From contig NW_026947398.1 of NCBI RefSeq assembly GCF_036323735.1, positions 221,825 to 285,824 of the forward strand: DNA of 64,000 bases, in the 5' to 3' direction. Positions within the stretch are counted from its first letter, which is position 1. Every line of letters starts with the position of its first letter. A program made the position numbers and the translations under genes. Origin of the DNA: Rattus norvegicus. Taxonomy: Eukaryota > Chordata > Mammalia > Rodentia > Muridae. This document shows positions 1 through 11,790 of the stretch, piece by piece. Below the pieces are notes generated by a model. That model saw only the letters and a list, made by a program, of their open reading frames with translations. It had not been told where the DNA came from and did not search any database.

Positions 1-394
1 CTGAATGGCCAAACAGTTCCCTGTACGCAAATCCCTTAGTGGAGAGAGCTGGACCCTCAGGAGTGTGGATAATCCTGAGATGTCAGAGGAGAATACCCAG
101 CTTCCCACCATAAAGACCCAAGAGGGTTTTGCACAGTGCCAACTTTGCCCATGGAGGGTAAGTACATACAGGAACAGTCAGGGTCATGATCATTTGATTC
201 CTGCCTGTTCCTAGAGCTGGAAGAAGGTCTCCAGGAGTGCCTACACATATGGGAACAGAACACCTGTTCGCAGGAAAGGCTGAAAGAAAACAAGAAAAGA
301 GTTCTACCACAGTGCTGACACAGAGGGCTACAGCAGGGTCAAGTCACTCACAGAAACAGTAAGGCAAGTGAACACCAAAGACAACCCAATAACT

Positions 395-1460
395 AGGGGC
401 AGGCAAAGAAACCTAACTAACAAAAACCAATACTACTTGGCATCAGAAGAGCCCAGTTATCCCACCTAAGAAAATACTGGATATTTAAACACACCAGAAA
501 AGCAAGACTTAGATTTACAGTCACATTTGTTGACAATGATGGAGGTCTTTGAGGGGAACCTAAAGAATTCCCTTAGAAAAATGCAGGAGAACACAAGTGA
601 ACAAGTAGAAGCCCTTCAAGAGGAAAAAAAAAATCCATGAAAGAATTACAGGAAACATCACCAAACAGGAAGATGACTTGAAAATAGATATAGAAATAAT
701 AGAGAAAGTAAATGTTGACAAAGATGGAGATAGGAAAACAAAGGAGGAGACAAAGGACCGTAGATACAAGAATCACCAGAAGAATGCAAGATATAGAAAA
801 GAGAATTTCATGGACAGGTGATTCCATAGAAATCATCCACACAACTGATGAAGATAATGGAAAACAAATGTTCCTGGCCCAAAACATACAGGATATCTAG
901 GATAAAATGAAAGTTCAAACATGAGGTTAATAGGTATAGAAGAAAGAGAAGACTCCCAACTTGAAGGGCCAGTAAATATATTCAACCAAATTAAAAAAGA
1001 AAAGTTCCCTAACCTAAAGAAAGTGATGCCCATAAACAAACAAGAAGCCCACAGAACTCCAAATATATTGGAGCAGAAGAGAAATTACTCATATCACATA
1101 ATAGTCAAAACTCCAAATGTGCAAAGCAAAGAAAGAATATTAAAAGCAGTAAGGGAAATAGGTCCAAGTGAAATATATAGTCAGATCTATAAGATTTACA
1201 CCAGACTTCTCACTAGTGACAATGAAAGTGAGAATATGCTGGACGGATTTCAAATAGACCCTAAGAGAGCACAATTGCCAGACCAGGTTACTGTATCCAG
1301 TAAAACTTTCAAGGATCATAGACAGAGAAACCTAGATATTCCATGACAAAACCAAATTTATGAAATCTCTTTCAGCAAATCTAGGCCTACAAAAGAAAAT
1401 ACATGGAAAACTCCAACACAACGAGAGAAAATACATCATACCAAAAACAAGAATATAATT
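395..1460 (+). pseudogene. L1 ORF1 (RNA-binding chaperone) remnant
   Basis: L1 ORF1 encodes the coiled-coil, RRM and C-terminal RNA-binding protein that coats L1 RNA. The start matches the ORF1 N-terminus (NTPEKQDLDLQSHL near 490-535). A 141-codon open stretch at 921-1343 covers the RRM and C-terminal region (NIFNQIKKEKFPNLKK; RILKAVREIG; VSSKTFKDH). Stops and frameshifts between 600 and 920 break the coiled-coil part. It cannot make full-length protein. Confidence 0.85.
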
Positions 1461-1499
1461 TCCTTGCAATGAAATGAAAAGAGAGACAAAGAAACATAA

Positions 1500-3375
1500 T
1501 TCTACCTCTGACTAGGAAAATAACTATCTCTCAACATCAATGAACTCAATTCGCCAATGAAAAGACACAGACTCACAGAATGGATACATAAAGAGTAGCG
1601 AGCATTTTGCTGTAGACAGGAAACACACCTCAGAGACAAAGACGGATACTACCTCAGAGTACATGACTGGAAAACAAATTTCAAGAAAATTGCCTGAATA
1701 AGCAAACTGAAGTTAGATTATAATATCAATTAAAATTGACTTTCAACTAAAAGTCTTTAAGAAAAAGATAAGGAAGGACATGGCTTTCTAAGGAGGAAAA
1801 GGAGGATTATGACATCATAGTCATCAAAGGAAAAATCCACCAAGATGAACTCTCAACCGTATGTATCTATACTCCAAATGAAAGTTGACCTGCATTCATA
1901 AAAGAAACCTTACTGAAGTACAAAGCATACATTGGACTTCTCATGATAGATAACAGTAGGAGATTTCAACACTCCACTCTTATAACTGGAGAGATCATGA
2001 AAACAGAAATTGGACAGAGATGTAGAGAAATTAACAGAAGTTATGAACCAAATTTATTTATCAGATATTTATAGAACATTCCATCCTAAAAATAAAAGGA
2101 TATACATTATTTTCAGAACCTCATTGAACCTTCTCCAAAATTTACCATATAATCAGTCACTAAACAGGCCTCAACATATGCAGGAAGACAGAAATAATCA
2201 CATGTATTCTATCAGATCACCACACACAAAAACTGGTCTTCAACAATAACAATAATGTCAGAAAACTCACGTATATGTGGAAATTGAACAATGCTCTACT
2301 TTATGACAACTTGGTCAAGGAAGAAATAAAGAAAGAATATAAAGACTTCTTAGAACTTAATGAAAATGAAGATACAACAGTCCCAAACATAAGTAACACA
2401 ATGAAAGCAGTGCTAAGAGGAAAACATATAGCTCTGAATGCTTGGGAGAAGAAATAGGAGAGAGCCTATATCAGCAGGTTGACTACACACCTAAAAGCTC
2501 TAGAACAAAAAGAAAAAAGTAAACCCAAGATGTGTAGAAGGCAGGAAATAATCAAACTCAGAGCTGAAATGAACCAAGTAGAAACAAAAAGGACTTTAAA
2601 AGAATCAACAACACCAGAAGCTGTTTCTTTGAGATATATAAACCCTTAGACAGACTAACCCATGGTCACAGAGAATGTATCCAAATTGACTAAATCAGAA
2701 ATGAAATGGATCCAGAACAAAGAATCTGAAGAAATTCACAAAATCAGGAGATTCCACTATAAAAGTCTATATACAAGAAAACTGAAAAATATGGAGGAAA
2801 TGGACAATTTTCTAGACAGATACCAGATAGCAACGTTAAATCAGGATCAAATAAAGTATCTCAACGCCCCATGAATCCTAAAGAAATAGAAGCAGTTATT
2901 AAAGGTCTCCCAAGCAAAAAAAAAAAAAAAAAAAAACAAAAAAAAAACCAAAAAAACAAAAAAACAAAACAAAAAAAAAACCCAGTTCCAGAAGGATTCC
3001 GGGCAGAATTTTATTAAACATTCATAGAAGACTTCATACAAATACTGTGCAAACTAGTCCACACAATTGTAACGGAGCGCTACCAAATTGCTTCTATGAA
3101 GCCACAATTACTCTTATACCTAAACCACACAAAGACCCAACAAAGATAACTTCAGACCAATTTCCTTCATGAATATTGACGCAAAAATACTCAATATAAT
3201 TCTTGCGAACCGAATCTAAAAACAATCATCCATCTTGATCAGGAATGCAGGGATGTTTTAATATACAGAAAACCATCAATGTTATCTAACATGTAAACAA
3301 ACTCAAAGATAAGGACACATGGTCATTTCATTAGATGCTGAGAAAGCATTTGACAAAATTCAACCACCCTTCAGG
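1500..3375 (+). pseudogene. L1 ORF2 5' portion (endonuclease and start of RT), broken
   Basis: ORF2 normally encodes an AP-like endonuclease and a reverse transcriptase. Recognisable words include the endonuclease-region RQETHLRDKD equivalent near 1615-1650 and the linker region near 2275-2870. Near 3300-3360 is the RT entry GHMVISLDAEKAFDKIQ. The frame is interrupted many times, and an A-rich expansion at 2918-2982 adds further disruption. The catalytic palm and everything downstream are absent because homology ends near 3375. Confidence 0.85.
2918..2982 (+). repeat. A-rich microsatellite inside L1 ORF2
   Basis: About 65 bp of A runs broken by single C residues. The sister L1 has only about ten bases of non-repetitive sequence here (near 59780), so this expansion arose after insertion. 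Confidence 0.9.
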
Positions 3376-3700
3376 GTAGGGAGCGGCTCGGTAAAATAAA
3401 GATGGTGCCCACATCCAGTCCTGTCTGGTAATAATCAGTTTATGCCACATGCGCAGGCTTGTCCCCTTGCCAGGGCAGCTGTAGAATAATGAGGTGATCC
3501 GTATCCCTCCTGTGGTGAACTCAAAGGAAGATAGTCGACAGGGTTCCCCCTTATTCAGAAAGCTTGGATGATCGCCCGGCTACTATAAGCAGAACTGTCA
3601 AGTGAGGCAGCTCCTGACGGCCGGTGCAGTCTCGAGAACAGTCCCTCTCGAGCTTTGCTTGTTTCTCGAGATCAATGTACATTTGAGTTCGGCCTGCTTC
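3376..3700 (+). promoter_or_regulatory. LTR-like, CpG-containing segment with TATA-like box
   Basis: Composition changes sharply from the A-rich L1 to a CpG-bearing segment. It begins with AATAAAGATGG-type sequence typical of rodent ERVK LTR U3 regions. It contains ATGCGCAGGC, a TATA-like CTACTATAAGCAG near 3580, and three CTCGAG palindromes at 3631, 3647 and 3665. I infer an LTR-derived promoter for the decayed reading frame that follows. Its ends are not defined and no target-site duplication was found. Confidence 0.4.
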
Positions 3701-3837
3701 CAGTTCAGGAAGTGTCCATGGTTCTTGGGAGAGAGAGCCATACTCAAAGAGTACAGCTTAACTGATGTTCTCCACGACTCACCATTGGAAAGCACATTCA
3801 CTGCCCCTTCACGGGGTAGTAGGCCATTTGACATTTC

Positions 3838-4780
3838 TTGTTCAATTTCCTTAATGACTCAATGGGCAAACGTGTGGAGAGGGACCAGCAAGCCTCATAC
3901 CGGACTTTACCCTCAGACCATGCACCGCCTATATCCCAGCCTCCACAGCCTGTGAACCCCTTCAGTGCCCTCCAAGATGATTATAACATAGGACTCCAAT
4001 GGTGGAAGCACTTGAAGGGTTCCCAGCCACCGCCGCCTGGACCCCCTTCAGTGTCCACCAACCAGATTGCAACATCCTATCCCAACTGGGGAAACACTTG
4101 AACAGCAGAAACCCGAGGGACTTTGCACCTCCGGGACATCTTAGAAGGACTCGGCACAAGTTCAGATGCACAAAACCTTATGAAGACCAGAGATTAAAAA
4201 AACCTGATGCTCGTGTTACAGAAAAGCTACAGAAACTCAAAGATCATATAAAGGCTTCAGTCAATAAGAGGGCCCTAAACCCCAGAAGGGAACTGACGGA
4301 GTACAAGAAATGGACAGTTCCACTTCCTTTGAGGGTTTCTGAGGGCATGAGTAATCCACTGACCAAGGTTAGCACATCACTGAGTAACCCACTGGCCAGG
4401 GATACCAGAACATCTGCTTTACATCCTGCTACTAGAAAAAGAGTGGCCTCATCTTTAGTGCCCATTCTTGGGAAGATGAAAAAAAAAAAAAGGCAGATTG
4501 TTTACTGGGTTTGAAGAACATGTGGACTATGACGAGTTGGTAGCCAGAGTGCCTGCAACATCTACAAAACACAGTAGTGGAGAGAGCAGTGAAAGTCTCA
4601 AAGAAGATCACACCGTGCCTGGGCCACCATCTGCTGACTCTTCTACTGACAAACTGGCACAGGTAATTTCCCCACACATTACAGGTTCCCAACATCATTC
4701 CCTATCTAGACATGGAGAACTTGGATCTCCCATTTTTCCCCAAGATGTTCCTACCCACCCAAGACTTTCCGGAAATAACT
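3838..4780 (+). pseudogene. Unrecognised gene fragment, frameshifted, with splice-donor-like end
   Basis: I do not recognise this protein. The best frame is open for 171 codons from 3999 to 4511. It is basic and Ser/Thr/Pro-rich (for example KPDARVTEKLQKLKDHIKA near 4200-4255 and a repeated phrase, NPLTKVSTSLSNPL). An A12 run near 4480 shifts the frame. The other frame continues GRLFTGFEEHVDYDELVARV to about 4662, where CAG|GTAATT resembles a splice donor. The earlier frame at 3838-4098 is Pro-rich (QPPPPGPP). The codon-like character on both sides of one indel suggests a once-coding exon, not chance. Sequence from 4663 to the L1 boundary looks non-coding. Confidence 0.5.
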
Positions 4781-5544
4781 AAATGTTTCCAATGTTCTAT
4801 AGGTTTTTTCCACATTTGTCAAGGTGTCCAAAATTCCAACCACACATCCTGAACGGAAAATCATACATTCTCCTCTTCCAGAAGGAGTGTTTTTTTTTTC
4901 AATCATTATTAACTTGGGAATTATTTACTTGGGACATTTCAAATGTTATTCCCTTTCCAGGTTTCCCCGTTAACATTTTTCTAGTCCCTCCCCCTCCTCT
5001 TCTATAGGGGTGTTCCTCTCCCGATCCTTCCCCACATTACTGCCTTTCTCCCAAAAATGCCATTCACGGGGTGTTCAGTCTTGGGAGGACCAAAGACTTC
5101 CCCTTCCACTGGTGCCCCTAATAGGCAGTGATTGATACGTATGAATTTGTAGTACAGGGTCAGTTCATGTATAGTTTTTGGGTACTAACTTAGTTTCTGG
5201 AAGTTCTGCTTGGATGGCACTTTTGTTTATATGGGGTCTCAAGCCCCTTCAGCTCTTTCAGGCCTTTCTCTGATTCCTTCACCTGGGATCCCTTTCTCAG
5301 TTCAGTGGTTTGCTGCTGGCATTTGCCTAAGTGTTTCCCATATTCTGGATTTGTCTCTCAGTAGAGATCTACATCTGGTTTCTGTGAGCCTGCACTTCTG
5401 TCCTGCTTCATCCATCTTATCTCGTTTGGTGGTTGTATATGTGTGGGCCCCATTTGAGGCAGGCTCTGAGAGGATGTTCCTTTTGCCTCTGTTCTATAAT
5501 GTGCCACCCTATTCCCTGACAAGGGTATTCTTGTCTCATTTTTA

Positions 5545-8500
5545 AAGAAAGAGTGAAGCATTCACATTTTGGTCATCCTTCTTGACATTCATGTGTTCTG
5601 TGCGTCTAGGGTAATTCGACCATTTCGGCTAATAGCACTTACCAATGAGTGCATACCATGTGTGTTTTTATGTGATTGGGTTACCTCACTCAGGATGGTA
5701 TTTTCCAGTTCCATGCATTTGCCTATAAATTTAGAAGAGTCATTGTTTTTGATAGCTGAATAATATTCCATTGTGTAGATGTACCACATTTTCTGTATCC
5801 ATTACTTTGTTGAAGGAATCTGGGTTCTTTCTTGCCTCAGTCTATTATAAATAAGGCTGCTATGAACATAGTGGAGCACGTGTCTTCGTTATATGTTGGG
5901 ACACCTTTTGGGTATATGCCCAAGAGAGGTATAGCTGAGTCCTCAGATAGTTCAATGTCCAATTTTCTAAGGAACCTCCAGATTAATTTGCAGAATGGTT
6001 GTACCAGTCTGCAATCCCACCAACAATGGATGGGTGTTCCTCTTTCTCTATTTCCTCACCAGCATCTTATATCACCTGGGTTTTCATCTTAGCAATTCTG
6101 ACTGGTATAAGGTGGATTCTCAGGGTTGTTTTGATATGCATTTCCCTTTTGACTAAAGATAGTGAAGATTTCTTTAACTGTTTCACTGCCATTCTAAATT
6201 CTTCAGCTGTGATTTCTTTGTTTTGCTCTGAATCGCATTTTTCAATAGGGTTTTATGACTCCCTTTAGTCTAACTTCATGATTTCTTTGTATATTTTGGA
6301 TATTAGCCCTCTCTCTGTTGTACGATTGGTAAAGGTCTTTTTCCAATCAGTTGGTTTCCATTTTGTCCTAACAACAGTGTCCTCTTCCGCACAGAAGCAT
6401 TGTAGTTTTATGAGATCACATTTGTCTATTCTTGATCTTAGAGCATGAGCCTTTGGTGTTTTGTTAAGGAAATTTTCTCCAGTGACCATGTGTTCGAGAT
6501 GCTTCCCCACTTTTTCTTCTGTTAGTTTGAGTGTATCTGGTTTGATGGGGTGGTCCTTGATCCAATTGGACTTAAGCTTTCTACAGGGCAGTAAGTGTGG
6601 ATCAATTTGCGTTCTACATACTGACTCCCAGCTGGACTAGCACCATTTGCTGAAAATGCAATCTTTTTTTCCATTGGATGGTTTTGGCTCCTTTCTCAAA
6701 AATTAAGTGACCATGGGTGTATGGGTTCATTTCTGGGTCTCAAGTTCTATTCATCTGGTCTATCTGCCTGGCTCTGTCTCAATGCCATACAGTCTTTATC
6801 ACTGTTACTCTGTAATACTGCTTGAGTTCAGGGATAGTGATTCCCAAGGAAGTCTTTTATTGTTGAGGACAGTGTTAGCTATTCTGTATTTTTTGTTATT
6901 CCAGATGAATTTATAAATTGATCAGTCTAACTCCATGAAGAATTGGATTGGAATTTTGATGGGGATTGGAAAGAATCTGTAGATCGCTTTTGGTATAATG
7001 GCCATTTTTACTGTATTAATCTTGCCAGTCCATGAGCATGGGAGATCTTTCCATCTTCTGAAATCTCCTTCAGTTTCTTCAGAGACTTGAGGTTCTGCTC
7101 ATACACATCTTTTACTAACTTGGATCAAGTCACCTGAGATATTTTATATTATTTGGGGCTATAATGAAGGGTGTCATATCCCTAGTTTCTTTCTCCACTT
7201 GTTTAGCTTTTTTGCAGAGTTTTTTTTTTTGTTTGTTTGTTTTTTCTTTTTTTATACCCATCCACTTTGCTGAAATTTTTTATCAGGCTTATTAATTCTC
7301 TGGTGGTACTTTTAAGGTCACTAAGTATAGTATCATATCAACTACAAAAAGTGTTATTCTGACTTCTTCCTTTCCGATCTATTTCCCTTTGACCTCCTTC
7401 AGTATCTGCTTGCTGTGGCTAAGATGTCTAGAACTATATTGAATAAGTTGTGAGAGAGTGGGCAGTCTAGTCTAGTTCCTGATTTCAGTGTGATTGCTTC
7501 AAGTTTGTCTCCACTTAGTTTAATATTAGTTACAGATTTGCTGTATATGTTTAGGTATGGGACATAAATTCCTGTCCTTTCCAGGACTTTTATCATCAAG
7601 GGATGTTGAATTTTGTCAAAATCTTTCTCAGCATCTAATGAAAGGATCATGTGGTTTTCATCTTTTTGTTTTTTTATGCAGTGGATTAGGTTGTTGGTTT
7701 TCTGTATATTAAAGCATCCCTGCAAGCATGGGATGAATTCTACTTAATCATAGTGGATTATTGTTTAATGTGTTGTAGGACTAGGTTTGAAAGAATTTCT
7801 TTGAGTATTTTTGCGTCCATATTGATAAAAGAAATTGGTCTGAAGTTCTCTTTCTTTGTTAGGTCTTTCTGTGTTTTAGTTATAAGAGTAATTGTGCCTT
7901 CATGAAAGCAATTTGGTAGTACTCCATCTGTTACAATTTTACGGAATAGTTTGGACAGTATTGTTATGAAATTTTCAGTTAATTTTGGATGGATTTCTGC
8001 ACTACAACCTTCTGATACTGGACTCTTTTTGGTTTGGAGAGTTTTGATGATTTCTTGTTTTCCTTTGTGAGTTTTGGGTTGTTTAAATGGTTTATCTTTT
8101 CCTGATTTACCATTGGTACATTGTATTTGTCCAGAAAATTTTCCTTGTTTTCCAGATTTTCAAGTTTTACTGAACATAGGCTTTTGTAGTACAATAATAT
8201 TTTTTTTTAAATTTACTCTGATTCTGCTGTTTTTTCTCCCTTTTTAATATTTGATTTTCTTAATTTGGACACACTCTCTGTATCCTCTGGCTAGTCTGGT
8301 TATGGGTTAATGTATCCTGTTCTCAGAGAGCCAGTTATTGGTTCTGTTGATTCTTTGTATAGTCTCTTTTTTTCTACTTGGTTGATTTCAGCCATGTGTT
8401 TGATTATTTCCTGCTTTCTACTACTCCTGCATATATCTGCTTCTTTTTGTTCTAGAGGTTTTAGGTGTCTTGTCAAGCTGCTGATGTATGCTCTCTTTTG

Positions 8501-9450
8501 TTTCTTTCTGCAGGCACTCAGAGCTATGAGTTTTCGTTTTGCACAGCTTTCTTTGTGTTCCAAGAGTTTGGGTATACTGTACCTTCATTTTCATTACAAT
8601 CTAAGAAGTCTTTAATTTCTTCCTTTAAAATTTCCTTGACCAAGTTATCATTCAGTAGAGCATTGCTCAACTTCCATGTATGTGTAAGTGTTCCTTCCTA
8701 ATTTTTATTGAAGAACAGCGATAGCCCATGGTTGTCTGATAGAGTGCATGTAACTATTTCTATCTTTCTGTATCATTTGAGGTCTGCTTTTTGACTGATT
8801 ATATGATCAATGTTGGAGAAAGTGCCATGAGGTGGTGAGAAGAATGTATATTCTTTGTTTTGGATAGATTGTTCTCTAAATATCTGTTAAGTCCGTTGGG
8901 TTTATACCTTCTGGTAGTCTGTCTATGTCTCTGTTTAATTTCTCTTTCTGTGATCTGTCCAGTGGTGAGAATGTGGTGTTGAAATCTCGTACTCTTATTA
9001 TTTGCGGTGCCATATGTTCTTTGAACTTTAGTAAGGTTTCTTTTATGTATGCAGGTGCCCTTGTATTTGGAGCATATATATTTATGATTTTGAATTATTC
9101 TTGGTGGATTTTTCCTTTGGTGAATATGAAGTGTCCTTCCCTATGCTTTTTGATGACTTTTGGTTGAATGTCAATTTTATATGATATTAGAATGGCTACT
9201 TCAGCTTCTTCTTCAGACCATTTCCTTTGAAAGTTTTTTCCAGACTTTAACTCTGAGGTAGTGTCTGTCTTTGTCTCCGAAGTGTGTTTCCTGTAGTGCA
9301 AAACGCTGGGTCCTCATTAGATATCCAGTGGGTCAATCTGTGTATTTTGAGTGGGGAATTGAGTCCATTGATGTTGAGGGATATTACGGAATAGTGACAG
9401 TCACTTTCTTTTATTTTCATAATTTGAGGTTAGTTAATGTTTGTGTGCTT
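5545..9450 (-). pseudogene. L1 ORF2 (endonuclease/reverse transcriptase) remnant
   Basis: ORF2 is spread over several frames. The C-terminal end is visible at 5589-5789 (YTMEYYSAIKN, the conserved L1 tail region). The RT palm is at 7399-7725 (LDAEKDFDKIQH, then LKSGTRLDCPL where the family has SGTRQGCPLS). Near 7331-7350 the expected FADD catalytic motif reads FVVD, so the catalytic aspartate pair is lost. N-terminal endonuclease sequence runs back to about 9450. The element is non-functional. Confidence 0.9.
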
Positions 9451-9499
9451 CTCTTATCTTTGTTTTGTTCTGAAAATATTAATTTCTTGCTTTATCTAT

Positions 9500-10620
9500 A
9501 ATTTTACTTGCCTCTTTTTTTGGGTTATGCCATTAGTGTCCTGTGTAGGACTGGATATGTAGAAAGATATTCTGCAAATTTGGTTTTGTCATGGAATATC
9601 TTGCTTTCTCCAGTTGACAGTTTTGCTGAATACAGTAGCTTGGAATGGCGTTTTTGTTCTCTTAGTGTCTGTATGACATCTGTCCAGAATCTTCTGGCTT
9701 TCATACTATCAGGTGAGAATTCTGGTTTAATTCTGATAAGTTTGCCTTTATATGTTACTTGACCTCTTCCCTTACTGCTTTTAATATTTTTATTTATTTT
9801 TTTGATTTTGTTGTTTTGACTATTATGTGATGGGAGGATTTCCTTTTCTGTTCCAATCTATTTGGAGTTCTGTAGGCTTTGTATATGTTTATGGGTATCT
9901 CTTTCTTTAGATTAGGGAAGTTTTATTGTATAATTTTGTTGAAGATATTACTGTCCCTTGATGTTGACAGTCTTCACTCTCTTCTATACCTGTTATCCTT
10001 AGGTTTGATCTTCTCATCGTGTCCTGGATTTCCTGTATGTATTGGGCTAGCTGCTTTTCCATTGTACATTATCTTTGACAGTTGTGTCAATGATTTCAAT
10101 GGAATCCTCTGCTCCTTAGATTATGTCTTCTATCTCTTTTATCCTGTTGGTGATTTTCACATCTGTGACTCCTGTTCTCTTTCCTAGGTTTTCCATTTCC
10201 ATGGTTGTCTTCCTTGTGCTTTCTTTATTGTTTCTAATTCTATTTTAACTGCTAGATGGTTTTATTTATTTCCTTCTCCTGTTTTGCTGTTTTTCCAGAA
10301 GTACTTTAAAGTATTTTTGAGTACTCTCTTTCAGGGATTCTACTTGTTTAGTTCTGAATTTTCTATTGTCCTGTATATTCTTAAGGGAGTTATTTATGAC
10401 CTTCTTAACATCCTCCATCGTAAAAATAAAATGTGAATTTAAATCTAGATCTTGCTTTTCTGGTGTGTTTAGATATACAGTGTTTGTTTTGATGGGAGAA
10501 TTTGGTTCTGTTTTGCCTAAATAGTCTTGATTTCTGTTGCTTGTGCTCCTGACTAGCCATCAGGTTGTCTCTACATTTAGCATGTCTTGGTCTTTCTGAC
10601 AGTGATTGACTGCCCTTTAG
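9500..10620 (-). pseudogene. L1 ORF1 remnant
   Basis: It lies between ORF2 and the promoter monomers, as expected. The minus strand shows degraded ORF1 words at several points, including the C-terminal RNA-binding region around 9540-9760 and the coiled-coil coding stretch around 10240-10430. No long open frame remains. Confidence 0.8.
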
Positions 10621-10639
10621 GCTCATGTGTCAGGATTGC

Positions 10640-11790
10640 TGTAGACCTGTTTTCCTGTTTTTTTTTTAACCTAGTTATGGGAACAGATTATTCTGCTCTC
10701 AGGCATGTAGGTGGTCCTGTCCACTGGCTTTCAACTGTCCCTGTGGGCAGGAACCAGAAGGAAATTACCATACTTCTCCTAGGTCCCTCTGTAGAGGATG
10801 GGGTCACAGATGGCACAAAATGCTTTCCTCTTTAGTCAGGAATCTGGGCAGAGTGTAGTCCTCTCTGGATTCCCAGGAGTGTCTACTTCTCTGAAGGTCT
10901 AGTTCCCCCACACTCAGGATTTGGTACAGGGAGCTGTTTGACCAGTTCAGTTCATATCCAGGCACAGTCTGGAATATGGTGCTCCTTTAGCTTTACTCCT
11001 CCTACATTGCTGTGTCCAGAGGCACTAGACAGTTTTGTCTTGGGCTAGAGGTGTGGGCAATGGTGGGCAGAAGTGGCAGTCTCTGTGCCTTGTACGCTCG
11101 GTATTGCCCAAAATCTTGGGTGATCAGCTATCTCTTCCACAGCATCTAGGATCGGGAGCTCTGGGCAGGGATCACGGAGGTTCAGGAGCCAGCTAGAAAC
11201 TGGAGTGCCTGGTCCCGAGGTAGTTTTTCTTTTGCTTGTCCTGAGCGCACGAGTCAGCTCACTTTGAGCAGGCCTGAATTCGCTCATTGGGCTGACTTGC
11301 AGCTTTCCATGAAGGCTGAAACCAGAAATGTTCTGCCTCTACTGCTCCTAGGTCCCTATGCACAGGAGGCCCACACTGAGCTAGGTCTTTTTTTCTTGAT
11401 TCAGGAAAGTGAGCAGAGTTCTCAGGAGTTTCTTCCCCTCTCATGGTCTAAGACTTCCTCACCCCACACGAGATTAGGGTGTAGAATACTGTTTGGACCA
11501 GTTCATATACAGGAGCAGTTTGGACTGCAAGGCTCCTGCAGCTTGACTGCTCCTATATTCATCTGTCCAGAGGCACTATGCAGTTTCCTCTTGGGCTAGC
11601 GATGTGGGCACAGGTGCACAGAAGTGGGAGTCTCTCCTTCCCTGAGATCTCAATATTGCCCACTCTTCTGGGTGATCAGCTCTCTGTCCCACAGAGTTTC
11701 CAAAGGAGGTTGAAATGTTCATTACCTATCCTGCAGGTCTCCAGTCTTTCCAATTCTCCTCCATAGTGTGTTGGAGAAGACCCCTCTAAT
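10640..11790 (-). promoter_or_regulatory. L1 5' UTR: two tandem promoter monomers of about 560 bp
   Basis: Matching words recur at a constant offset. CTCCTAGGTCCCT occurs near 10780 and 11347. CCAGTTCA plus a CATATCC-type word occurs near 10944 and 11498. CCAGAGGCACTA occurs near 11019 and 11567. GGGTGATCAGCT occurs near 11119 and 11670. Rodent L1s carry such repeated internal promoters upstream of ORF1. Two copies mark this as an originally full-length, transcription-competent insertion. The boundary between monomers is near 11265. Confidence 0.8.

Larger units (their letters stand above)
1..3375 (+). mobile_element. L1 retrotransposon, 5' half (5' UTR, ORF1, 5' ORF2)
   Basis: The segment reads as a rodent L1 in order: 5' UTR to about 390, ORF1 remnant to about 1460, then the start of ORF2. 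It closely parallels a second copy at 56975-61350. That copy runs straight through the point where this one stops, in the LDAEKAFDKIQ region of the reverse transcriptase. Sequence after about 3375 is not L1. Both ORFs contain stops and frameshifts, so the element is dead. The left end is cut by the window edge. Confidence 0.9.
4890..11790 (-). mobile_element. Near full-length L1, minus strand, inactive
   Basis: Read on the minus strand the order is promoter monomers (11790-10640), ORF1 (about 10620-9500), ORF2 (about 9450-5545), 3' UTR (5545-4900), with a short poly(A) seen as a T run at 4890. At about 6.9 kb it is close to the length of a full rodent L1 with two monomers. Both ORFs are broken by stops and frameshifts, and the RT catalytic motif is altered, so it cannot retrotranspose. 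Confidence 0.92.

Noticed and set aside
10587..11766. Several 60-110 codon frames on both strands
   Set aside because: They lie within the L1 promoter monomers, whose higher GC content keeps frames open by chance.
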